A stretch of DNA of 64,000 nt, taken from Lateolabrax maculatus (taxonomy: Eukaryota > Chordata > Actinopteri > Acropomatiformes > Lateolabracidae). Positions 36,401-49,600 of this stretch are shown in pieces. The position numbers and the translations under genes were made by a program. The first letter of the stretch is position 1, and every line of letters starts with the position of its first letter. The notes under the pieces were generated by a model, which was not told where the DNA came from, searched no databases, and saw only the letters and a program-made list of their open reading frames with translations. The DNA lies in NCBI GenBank assembly GCA_031216445.1, contig CM062211.1:3422001-3486000 (forward strand), written 5' to 3'.

Positions 36401-39400
36401 CTTCGAGGACACAAAGAGGTGCACCCAGGGCGGACTGAGCAGGCATGCAGGCTGTTGTGTTTACAAATCTTAGGTTGTCTGTGTTACTGTCATACAGTGT
36501 AGTCATGATTGCAGAATTGTGACATTGCTAACAAAGTGTGTTTAGGGTGCTATGATACCACAGTAAACAAAACAAAAGCCATCAGGCAGTGTCCTGTAAC
36601 TCTTGACTGGGACATTTTTGTTTTAGGGATTGTGGTCTCAGTTGGTTGTCAGCTCTTTAAGCAAAATAGTTTCATATTTCACTTCTGACACCAGTTCATC
36701 ACCAGCTTTGTCAGTTTGACTGATTTGAGTCAATAGAGCGACGCCAGACTAGAGGACAGTGGTGTGTGTTTTCAGCTGTAGGGCTGGGTGTCAAACCTCA
36801 GTGCTGTAATGTTGTGAAAACTGGCTTTTATTATATGTTCATACTTATTTTATGTTTTGTTTGATCAGATATGACCAGATAATTTTGCCAATTTTAGATT
36901 ATTTTATCCAGGGAAAGTTCTTGTACGCCTTCTTGTGTGCTGACAAGATTTAACATTTTAAAACATAAGCTTGTAAAGTTAAGGTATAGCAAAAAGTATT
37001 GTTTCAGTTTTGATAATGAAACTGCTGTATCATTAAATATTTCAAATGGCTCAGCCCCAGCTATGACAAAGCCAGCTTTCAGTTTGTATCTGCTAATTTC
37101 AAGCTACTAAATATGTTGATATATATTTTTCAATGTGAGATGTTTTAAGGTTGGGCAAAATGATGATATGCATCATTACATTTGTCAACCATCAAGAGAT
37201 TTTGCTATACTATTTATACTGTGGTATTCTATTCTATTGAAATAATATATTTGATTCAGACGGCTGCTATAGTATTGAAGTGGGAATTTCTGTTATCGTG
37301 ACAAAACTGTAACTAATTGATGTGGTGCTCACAGGTGCATTCAGTACTGAGAGTGTGAATGCAAGTGAAGCTCTACATGAGGCTACATCCAGCTTGGAAG
37401 GGGAAATGGAAACCTCTCAGACTGAAAGCAAGATGAAGCGAGTGAGTGGAGGAGAGTGGTTGTGTGTGCGCGATGCTGCCAGCAGTGCCTGCCTGTGGGC
37501 AGCCACTTCCTCCATCGCTCCAGAGCAGGACTGCAGCCTTTCAGGCCCTCCAGAAATAGCCCTCACAATCTGCCTTTCATAGGGGGACAGAGTGACGCTG
37601 GGTCGTGGCCGTGGCTGCAGTGCACTGACGCTTGTGTGTCTGTCTGTGTGTTGGCGCGAGCTGCACTCGCCTAAGCCTGAATTTTTGTGGCCGTCTCTCT
37701 GTGTTTGCTGCGTTACCACGGCAACGTTTACCCCCCTGCGGTTATGGTGAGCGTCTTTCATATACTCACCAGTTCGTGACTAGTCATGATGCTAATATTT
37801 TTGGGGTAGGTAACCGTGGCGATCTTTTGTGTTCATAAGCAGTAGCTTTAAATTTGAGCAGTTTTGTACCAAAAGAAAGTTTTCCAAATAATTTTTTTTT
37901 TTTTTTCAGTTTTTTAAGCCCGGATTAAGACCACTGCAGGACACCAAATCTCTCCACTGGTACCAAGTTGAGGAAGTGATTTTAGTGTTAGCAACTCAGA
38001 AAGGCAGGTAGACATCAGCTTTATAATGGCAGTAAAACTTAAAACTAACAATAATAAATCATAATTGTGCAATTAAAAAAAACAGGAAACATTTGCAGCA
38101 TTTACAGCTGTCATGGTGCTGTGGCCACGGAGAAACATTGTTGTGGTCCTGAATACTTGTTATTCATGAGGAAGACGGTGGCCCCAGGGCCCCAACACTG
38201 CCCTCATTCCTACTACACAGAGAGAGAGAGAGAGTGAGAGTGTGTGCCTGCTGGGGGTAGGGATGTAGATACATAAGCATGCTTTTTGACACACACACAC
38301 ACGGCCCGTAGACCACTTATTGTTCTGTCATATACTGTATACTCAAATTGTAATCCAAGGCTGTGTGGGACAAATTTGGTGTCTGTGTGTGTGTGCTGTT
38401 GCTAAGTAAATGTGATCTGCACCCCGGAGGGCAACAAAGGGCAACAAAGGGCTTTGTATTTTGCCCTAGATTTAGATTGAGAGATACACAGTTTCAAGTA
38501 TTCATTGTGCAGATTTAATGATTCATTGCAATTAAAATAAAATTTCCTGTTCTGAAGTTGGTCTTCAACAAAGGTAATACACACTAGGTTTTGCTATTTA
38601 CAGCCACACAGTATATGGATCCACTGTAATGCATAGACCCAATTTGAACACATTGACTTAGGCATTGTTAGGACTGAAAACACTTTATGTTGAAGTTAAA
38701 ATGGAAAATACCAAAAATATTCATCCAAACCTGGTAATAGTTATTTTGTAAGTGTGTATGTTTAATTGTGTGTGTGTGAGGGGGTGTTAGGGGGTGTTAG
38801 GGATGCCCTCCTCCTGGGTGCTTTGATGGTTTTCCTGGAATTCAGAGAATTTCTCTGTCCCCTCTCAGGACAAAGGCTGAGTCATTGTTGCTCACAGTCA
38901 GCCTGTTGGTGCACAGGGGAGCAATCGTTCAAATCCCAGAGGGGTGATTCCAGTGTGTCCGGAGCAGTTTTGATTTCAAGATGGGGGTTGTCAGGATTAG
39001 TAGAGTTGGTTGTGTGAAGCTGGTTGGCTGCTGTTGTAACCACATGACTGCAACACCTTGTTTGTGTAATGCTATAGACTGTGTACGCAAGGAATGAACA
39101 CTAGGGGTTGGACGATACACTCTTCTCCCGATTCGATTCTTTCACGATACTTTAGTGTCGATTCGATAAGTATTGCGAATCTGCAAGTACTGCGATTCAG
39201 TGTTACAATTTAATGCGATTTAATCATAAACTTCTAGAGACTGTATATCATCACGTTAGTTACACTTTCTGACTTTTATTTCAGCAGCATCATTGCTATA
39301 CTGCATAGAAAAGTGGAAAATAAAATGTACATGTACAATAGAACAAATAAAAAATACATACTTTTTGAAGTAAACTTGATTTGTCATCAAACTAGTGCCA

Positions 39401-42400
39401 TAAAATAAGATGCAAACTACCCAAAATAACACAGTATATGATAAATGATTGTTCCTTTTGGCATGTGAGGGTATCTCTGTGGACAGGTGAAGTTTTGTGT
39501 GTGATCACCGGTGGTGCTGTCGGTGGTTCAGTGAGTGACACAAAGGATGAGAGTGAGGCAGCAGTGTTACAGTCTGTGTGTGGTTTGTAGTCTGTAGCTA
39601 CTTTGGGGACAGCACTGATCACTGATCTGCAGTAACGAGGTTTAGTGTTGGAGAAGGCGCACGCGTCAGTGTTGTTTGTCAGAAACTTGTCATAATGTTA
39701 CATTTTTATCCAGTTTTAAGACACTTTTTACGCTACTCTTTTAGATCATGGCTGTTTTGTATGTTTTTAAAAATGTAGAATATTTTAGTTGTCGGACGTT
39801 CAGATTTTAAATTATAAGTCTTCTGTTCAGGACAGCCTGCTAGCGTAACCCGGCTGCATCAGACTGTATATAAGATAGTAGTTACCCCGATGTAACTCCA
39901 GTTATATGAGTATGTGCAGAGGTGACACGGAATGTGGATTATATTCATTCAGGCATTAAAGAATCGATTACAAAATGGTAAAAAACAAAATCGCGAGACT
40001 TAAGTAAATCGATTTTTTTCCCCCACACCTTATGTCAGTGGGATTTTTCTTATGAAGGCGAGGACCCAGAAGTTCCACTTTCACTTTGACCCTCTATTAC
40101 TCTTAGCTTTGGCAGTCATTTTCCAGTAATTTTCTCTGTGGTGGTTAAATGAATGCATCAGAAACACTTTGTGAATCACTGGTGGTAGAAGATTAAGTCT
40201 CGTCTTCATTACGACGGCCTCCAGGTCAAATCTGTCTTTCAGAAAAAAAGGAAATCTGCCTCCCAGACACCCACTGTGCTTGCTCTAATCTTATGTGTAG
40301 CCCGTGATTGGTTCAAATGCACAGATTAAAGGACGGTTATTAGTCCAGACCTGGTTTGATGTCTTTATCACTGTACTGTGTTTATGGCACATCTTTTCTG
40401 CTTTCCTGTCCCCCCAGAAAGATGTCTGTGCTGGTTAAAGGCTATTCAGATTAACATTGATGCACAGGGCTTCAGATTTGTAGTAGACTCCTGTACAGCA
40501 AATCATACTATACGATACTATAGCTTCTTTCAGGCATGCACCTGGTTATGTGAATGTGATGGCACTTCTTCTTACATGTCGGTCTTGTGTCTGTAAAAAG
40601 TTCCTAAGTGAGTTTTACCGTATGTAAACGCAACTAGTTTGAAGGTCGTAACATTTCTGTAAACCTTTCAATAAGTCTGAACTGAATGCTGCCGTTATTG
40701 AGGTGAAGGCTGCAGCAGCGCAAGGTTAAATACGCAGAGAGATGGATTTTAAGCTTGTCTTGTTCTGCTTTATAAGCACTGTAGTGAATTGTATTGTGTT
40801 TTGAAGAGAAATATTAAAGCCTTTATTGTGAGGATTCAAATAGGCCAGAAAAAGTAAGCTACAGATTCAGCTTCCATTGTTTTACAGTAACTTGGTCTGG
40901 TTCCTGTTTGGTTTTGAGACATGTACACAGCTGTTTCTTGGTTGTTGGTTGCCCAAGTAACAAGATGTAATTTCCTGGCCGTGTGTGTGGGTGATTAATG
41001 CATTGGTAGGAGAAAGAGTTTTGGGTTAATTTGCATCTGACTGCAATCTGGTGCTAGAATATAGTGGAAGTGATAAAGGAGGAAATAAGTGTGTTTGTTT
41101 GAAATGATAAGAGGGATGTTATGTATTGCTGAGTAAAGGCAAAGGTCTGGGTCCCAGAGGATAAGTTGTGATTGACTATATTAGCCCACACCTATCATGC
41201 TTCCTGTTGCAGTATTCTGGGATAGCACACGGAAGTCTTGTTTGCATTTTGTTCTTGACGAGCTGCTTGCATTAAGACCATATTTCCTGTACTTCATTAT
41301 GTGTGAATTACCAGGTTTATTAACCAGTGGATATGGCTGTCTTAACTATTATTGTCCTCCTCTGAATCCTCCTCTGCTCTCTCCTTTTCGCTGACAATCA
41401 CACATACTGGGTGTATGTTACAGCTACACAGTGACCAGGGCGATTTAATGATGTCTTCTTGGCATCTTAAAGCTCCTTCAGAGCCACAAGACTGAACTTG
41501 ATCTGTGACAGCATCATGTCAGCATGCAGGCCATGTGCCTTCCTCCTCATGTGATTATCATCCTCTGATGACTCCTAGATATTGCCCATGATGTATGTCA
41601 CTCTAGTCCTGTCACTATTGGACGACACACCAGCCTCAGTGTTACATTTTGGCCACTGTGCAATCTTTGCATACTGACACACATGCGCACCTCACATAAG
41701 ATGACATGCAACCTTTTCTTGACCTCTTCTTGACTTGTTGCAATACTCAACTTCAGAAAAAGTTTGATTTTAATAACTTTTAGACATGTGACTCCTTCAT
41801 TGCTTTCAAAATACACTAAAACCTGGCTGAAGTTGTTTCTTAGCTTATTACACCTATGGTCCTTGTACTAGTGGACCCCAATTGATTTATAAAATATCTT
41901 ATATGCTACATTCTAAAACATTTTCTATGCAATGTAAATGTTAATATAAAGAAATTAATTTACCTCACTGTTAAATCCAGTCTGAAGCTCATACTGCAAC
42001 GGTGTATGAGTACTTAAAAGGCTGCTAGGATTCCCCCTCACACAGGCTGTTAACTTGGTGACATAGGAACTACTCGCAGAAACAAAGTTCTCTGTTAGCA
42101 AGGGGACTGTGGATCAATTTATTTCATTATTATTTTGCCAGATACTTGTCATGATTATAATTCAATATTGCTGATAAGTCCAAGTGGACTTTGCAAGTAA
42201 AATCAAATGTTGTTCTGTATTTTGTTGTCTGCAACTAAAAAACTATTCAAACTGAATGTACTGATACGCTATTTAGGACCAGGGTATGAATGACTAAACA
42301 AGCCGAGGTCTGGTTGTGTTCTGTGGAAGTTGAATTCTGGAGGTAGTTTAGTCAGAAACACTGCCCAGAGTGAATAGAAAGTAGATGGCCTGTGTTCTGT

Positions 42401-43630
42401 GAACACTGGCAGATTTTCCCAGTCTATTGAGTCTGTTTTGCTCCAACTAAAGCAGAGCACACTTGCAGACAGCCACCTGTAGCTGTGGAGGCGAACTGAG
42501 AAGTGAGAAAAAAATAAAGCTTGTGTTAATAATCATCAGTCTGTGACATTTTGATTTGACTTACATCTGAAACAGCGTACTACCTAAAACTGAAATAGGT
42601 TTAATCATTCGGACTGCTGTGTCCTTCTCTGAGGCCATTTCCTCTCCTGGAAAGCTTTCATTTTTGTTTTGGGGATTCGGGTGGAGGACGGGGAGTGGGG
42701 GAATTAGTTTTGCAGGAAGGATGTGAGTTTGCTGAAGAGCTTTTGCACAAAGAAAATCCCACATTGTCTCCAAGGCGACGGCGGTTGCCAGATGGAGCAG
42801 GGTTTTTTTTTTCTTTCACCCTCTATTTGGTTCCTAAATGGCAGCTTCACTCAGGCAGTTGGTTTTCAACACAGACTGGCTCATTTATTTATGCAAGGCT
42901 TATTATCTTTGCCGTCATCTGACACCAGATTCAGAGGGCTCTGAACGGTGATACTTACTGATGTGTGGTTCCAGTCTGCGGAGTTCAGTGACATAAAACC
43001 ATATTGTGTCGCCTCTGACCCGATGAGGCGGACTCGGCCTGTTGCAGCTGCGGTGCTGCTTTTAATCAGAGTGATTCACACTCCTTCATATTACTCAACA
43101 AGACTGTCCCACGTGTGCATGCGTGTGTGTGTATCAGAACGTGCACAAGTGAGCGCCCGTGCATTCATGTGTGATTGAATGTGTGTGTAATAGCAAACTG
43201 GGTGGACAGCAGAGACAGCACTGTCAGAGGGTGTGGTGCAGCTAATATAATGATGTCATAGTTTTGTATGTTTTCACCCAAAGACCTCGACTCTGAATGT
43301 TTCTGGACATGTTCTCTTAACACAGTGCAGATACTGTTGTTGGTGAAAAGTAATGCAGTTATGGCAGCTCACCCCACGTACACTCTGATCCAACATAATC
43401 TGCAATGTAGTTATGTTGCTGCAAGCTATTCGCGTGATGCAAATTTAGTAATGATACAGAGGTCACAGAGCTTGTGAATAAACCTAAGAAGGAAAAGTGT
43501 AATGCCACCAGTAAGATAGTGTTTCATTAGAAAATAAGTAAACTTCCTCTCTCAGAAGCTTATACAGGAGTGAGCTTGCTTTAGACCAAATTGTATGCCT
43601 CATTTTGCACATAGCTGCAGATCTGCGCGT

Positions 43631-43680
<50 letters not shown>

Positions 43681-46600
43681 ACACACATGCACACAAAGAC
43701 GCATGGAAACACACAAGGCTCAGAGCCCTCTTGTCCCGACTGCTGCTGTCGCCGTGGAAACCGCCTGATGTCGTGTCACTGTGGTTTTGAAGCCTGCAAA
43801 CGAGAAGCTGCGGTGAATGAGCACGACACACACACAGAGCTAGACACTCATTTCAACTCAAATAATTCAGTGATCACATGACCAGCCAGTCTCCTTCCAT
43901 CCTGTGTCACTGAGTATCACTGCTAGTAGTAGTCATCCGTGTGAGGAAGGAGTCATCCCCAGCTCCGACACACACACACACACACACTCACACACAAGCA
44001 CACAGACACACAACCACTGTGTATGATCCACATTTCCTCCACTGCTACCGCCTTTCATCCTCTTCAGACCTGCCTCTCTTTCCTATTTTTTCCTGTTTTT
44101 TTTTTTTTATGTAACCTTTATTTGACCAGGTTATTTTAGCATGTGTATTTCGAGATTAGACTGTGAGCCTCAGATATGTTGATCAGTTCTGGTTGATTGT
44201 GGGCGGCATTAGGCTCTGATCGTATCTGTGGTATTGCTCATGCAGAGGGTAACAGAATGGCCATATCACATTATATTTTCGGTATTTAGCATAAATTATA
44301 AATTAACAATAACAGAAACCTTTCCCTTTGCATTGACCCCATCGAATGGTTTTCCAGTTTCAAACCACTTTGAATGCCTATAATGAACTTCTAGACCAGG
44401 TGACTATTGTGTATGAAACAAAATGACTTTGGTTGGCAAACCAGGAACCATGGGCGCCTGATTTGGTTGTTACTGGCTGCTTAGACAGAGTTCAGCAGTG
44501 GCAGAAAAGCCTGTTCAGTCTGCACATTGACGGAGTCTCTTTGGTTGCTCAGCACTGTAGGAACTGAATGCACTGATTGTGACTTGCTGATTGTGTTGCT
44601 CAAACTGGGAACACACAGCTGCTGTTACACTCCTTCCGAATCATGAGGTGGTAAAAAAAAAACAAACACAGACCAATACAGTGCAGTAGCCTTACAGCAG
44701 TTAACACTTTGTCATATGAGTGTTTTGTTCTTGTCAAGTCTGTCAGGCGTGTTGAATCAGGTTGTGGTGATTTTTGAAGCTGTAGTTTGTTGTGCTTGTA
44801 GTTCTGTTAATGCTTTTTTTAAATTTATGTATTTATATTAATTGTTGTAACCTTTAGTGACATTTACCCTTGTTAGAAATTAGGGGATGAGATTATGAGT
44901 GTGGTTGTTTGCATGAGCTTTTTATAATGAGGGAACAGTCGTATGCATGTCAGTCCAAAGAGTTCTGTGGTTCAGCCCAGGAGAAGATAAATGCAAGATG
45001 CGCTGTACACGTAGAGTTTATGGTCATATCCTGAGTTGAGATTCGAGGATATTTTGCTGAAGGAAGAAATTATCTAAATCAAAGAGGGTGCAAAGAGAAT
45101 CTGGCACCAAAAAGACATTGTGCAAAAACATGGACTGCGATGTATAAGATGCAACAGCATAGTTGTAGACATAATGATCAAGCCTTAAAATGAAACTGAT
45201 AGCCTTCCAGTTACTAATCTGATGCTGTTACACAACAGGTCTAGCTGATAGCAGGATGTCACATCCCTGCCACTCCACTCGTTTCACATTCCTGTCACAC
45301 CGCAGACTGATAGTGAGCTTTCAGAAACCAGCCGCTCTGTTATACAGTCCTCGCTGCAGACTGCTCGTTGCTACCTAAACAGGAGCGCTCTTTGATGAGC
45401 TCTAAGACGTTTCACCTACTGGTTACACACACCCAGTGTGGATGTTTGCCAAATCTGTTGTGTTTCCCCTGGGCTGTATAATTATGGTTAAAATGAAATA
45501 ACTTTACTTTTAATTGTGATTGATTTAGTAAGCGGAACATGAATTCTCTCTGCACCTTTGGCATCAAATATCAAAATCAGGACTATTTTCAACGGCCAGA
45601 CCGTAGTCCAAAAGAATTGAAGTGTTTAATACTACAGTGAGAGAATTAAGTGCTTCATTCAAGATGAGTTGCTAGGTTTGTTGAATAAAACGAGTAAAAA
45701 TGTCACAACTTTCAACACCGATTAAAAAAAGAAAATAAATCACAGTCATACAGTATGATTGGATATGATACATCAGTGTGTCACTGCTGTGCTCGGCTGC
45801 TCCTTTGCCAATTCTATAGTCATTCAACTGGGTGTGACATGGAGGAGAATCCATATCAAGTGAGATTTTAGTCTTATTCTGCTGCTGTCATTGTGGTCCA
45901 GGTGGCTCTTTGACAAATGTAATGTCCCCTGCTTTAGAATGTCTGTCCTTGACATCATGAACAGATATCCCCCCCTATTGTTCACTGAATGGTCCAGCAC
46001 ATATCTGGACAGGCACAATTATTTGGGGTGGATGTTTTTTCAGACTTGAACACCCCAGTTTGCAAGTTGTTGTCTGTCATTTCCATAACAATATAGTTAG
46101 GCAGTCCACATTAAAGCTATCAGACTCTCATGAGGTAATAACCGACCGGTTACAAAACAGAATATAATTACCAATCTAATCTTGTGTTATCGCATTATAA
46201 TTATGTGATACAGTATCATTTTCTGCTACAGATATCTGAAGGATTTCCATCATTCACTTCCAACAACTGACCTGGGACTTAAATTTCTGAGCATAGTGTT
46301 GAGAAATTGTTCGATTGTGCAGGTAGGCATATTGCACAGTACCTCGGTGAATTGGAGCTTATCTCTTTCAGTATAATGTTGCAGAATCATCTACACACAG
46401 TTAAGTGGTATTTGTTTAAAGTAAACATTTTCATCACCATCAGTCATGCATCTGTGGTTTCACACAGTGGCACCTTTGGCTTTCCACCCATACTGATGGG
46501 TGTGCTTCTTATATTTACACACTGTACCAAGTACAGAACTGTCACTTTATGTACAAACTTCAAATTTAATGTCATATTCCAGGAAGCCCAAAGGTTTTTA

Positions 46601-49600
46601 TCTTTTTATCATCATCCCTATGTTTGCACAGTATGTTAGCAGAAAGAACTGAATAAATTGTTGAGAGTCAAGCTGAACTTTTATATGAGACACAAACACA
46701 TAGAAACTGTCAAAGTATAGGCTACCATTGAAAGGAGATGTATAAAATGACAGGCAGCATGTTGTTTCTTAACAGTCAGCAGTTTCACTGTTTCATCAGC
46801 TGGGAGGCCTGAGCGCTGGCTCTGGGCTCCAGAGGCCTGCAGGCCATCATACAAGCTCAACACTGCTGTGTTGTCACAGATAGTTACCAGAGTGAGCCTT
46901 CATAGCTTGTACGGCGCTTTGATTACTTTTCCTTTCTAAAACATAGAACAAAGCTTGCTTCTTGCAGTTATAAAGTGTTTGTGCAGTTGTCATCAGGGTT
47001 TGGCGTGGACCCTACTGTGTTTGGTAGCACCCTGCTCTGCCAACAGAGAGCGTATCAATCCAGTGAAACGCAATAGTATTTCTGCAAGAGCTGGAAAAAA
47101 TTTGATTTAATAACGGGTAGTTTGGTCCAAGCAATCTGAACGGCCAAAGACGGATTCCAGTAATGAATCCTATAAAGCATGACAGTCTTGAATGGTTGAA
47201 CTCTTGTGGTAGATCTTACTTTTTATTCACTTTCTATTTGTTTGACAGTACACCAATAGGAACATTTCAGACAATAAATGTAAATGTTGAAAAACCTGTG
47301 TCAAATGTAACCTTAAACCTGTAACACTTCCATAACTTTATTAAAGGCGTGGATGTGTATATACCGTAAAGGGCGAGCCCCAATTAAACGCTGAGTCCCT
47401 ATTACTGGCCAGGTATTGCTACACTTTTTGACAAATAAACGCAGGTCTTAGTTAGGAGCTGAGTCTGGTTTGTGTAAAACCTCTCAGCCCGATTGAGCTA
47501 GTCCTAAGCTGCTTAGACTGGGCATACAAATATAAATGTTTAAACTTTTGTCAATATGGATATGCTACAAATTATCAGATATTTTAGATTTTCCACAATT
47601 CAATCGTGTAGTTCATTTGATCATTTGACCAAAACCATGAACACCAAAGTATGATTAATTTATATTTACCAACATGGTAAACAAATGGAGCGAGAAAAAA
47701 GTGGTGACCTTTGATTGCTGGTTGTTGGGCAGGAAAATTTTAACATATCATCCAACCCTAATAGTACCGTCAATCCTTACTAAGCAAGAGTTTTGTGCGA
47801 AAGGAATTAAATGCCTGTCCCATATAGACACCTGTGCCAAATATAGGCAGGTTGAGTTCAGTGATTTGAGCAAATAAAAGCCCTTAGTGCAGCTATTAAA
47901 TTAAGTTTCACGGTACTAGAAATCAAAGCAAAAATCAAACCGGCACGTTGGAACAAGCAAAATTACCACACGATGTCTAGGCTTTGAGCATGTGCACGGA
48001 AGCATTCAAAACGGATTGAAATCCGATTAACTATTTGTTCTCTGTCTCATTAAAGCAAAAAGGGTTAGGGTTAGCAAAAACTGCTCCAGCGATTTCTACA
48101 CAGTTGAACCACTGAATGATCTGTGTGGGTGAGAGAGCACTGACCTCTATGGGCGAGGGTGTGGCGTGAGTTAGAGCCTGTGACGACAATAAAACTTTTG
48201 TCTGGCTTGTTTTTCATAAATATACGATTCACTCATATTTTTGTGTCATCGTAAGTAAACTGCTGAAGTGCAGAAGTGTTTTTGTCAGTTATGGATTAGC
48301 AGCAGATGCATCACCACCTCTGTCTGCACTGGAGGACCCTGATTTACATGTAGCTGGGAAAACCAAGACGGATTGGAATCAGCTTCGTCATCTGCCGTGG
48401 ATCCAATGGATTATCAGATACAAGTGAATATTTGTGTTAAATCAGGCCTAGACAACAGTTTTAGATGTCACACAAATCCCTGTTTATTAGCGGAAGCAAT
48501 TAATGACAAACCACAAAGTTGAGACATTTGTGGAAAACTTGAAAATGCTAATGAGAGTTTACTTGCACATCCAAACCAAAGAGGGCTTGTGCTGAAAGTG
48601 AGCAAACCATAGAATAAACAAGTAAACAGCTTGCACACTGCAGGGCTCCAATGTCAATAATAGTTATTGTACCAAGGTGACATTTCAGCAGCACTGCTCT
48701 TCATCAGACTAAAGTCTGACACTTGAAAATGCTCCCAGATTGGTGTAAAATGATTTGTCCGTCATGACTGTAAATTCCTTACACTCACCTTAAGTTAGAG
48801 GCTCTGAGATGACCTCTATGTTCACAGTAACCTGCTTAGCTTCACTTCAAAATCAATCTGTTGCATCTGCACTGTGAACTTGGAGCTTGAGATGGCCTCT
48901 TTATTTTTAAATATTCAATGAGTTTTTTTCTTTATGTGAAACTCTGACTTGTGTGGTAGCAGCCCCTATCTGTCATTTAACCCAATTATCAAACAGATAT
49001 GAGACATTATGCAAGTCAGTGTTTCAGTTATTTCAAAATGAGCTCTTGCACCTCTTGTACAAACACTCCCAAAGCAGTTAGTGATTAAAGCAAACATTTG
49101 CATTATCTTTACGTGTCTTTCAGTTGGGTGTCCCTCACTGTTTGAATTTTGCATCACATCGGATCTGGCACCAGTTTGATGCCAGAAGTCGTTCCAGTCC
49201 TGTTGCAAGCAGGTGATACGGTGATATTACAGCAGCTCCCTGCCAGGACCGACTGTTTGCTCTGTGCCTTATGCTCTCCTGCCTGTTGCAGCTCTCAACA
49301 GAAAGTGTTAAGACTGCAGAAGTTACTTTCACTTTCGTAGCCTGGTGGATTGGCCCAGAAGGGCAATAGATAGATGAGAGGATACAGTAATTTTAATCTG
49401 TGTTTCAAGAACTAGTCCAAGGCTGGCAGTTTGCCAGTGAAATTGCATTGGGAATATTCTTTGACCACTGTCGGCACTACTGGCAAACACTGTATGTGTA
49501 GTAATCCATGCTGGATCATTGAATGTGTGAGGCTGTGGAAGCAGACATGACTCAAGTTCCTCAAAACAAGAAATAAATGATACAGAACTAGAGGCATAAT

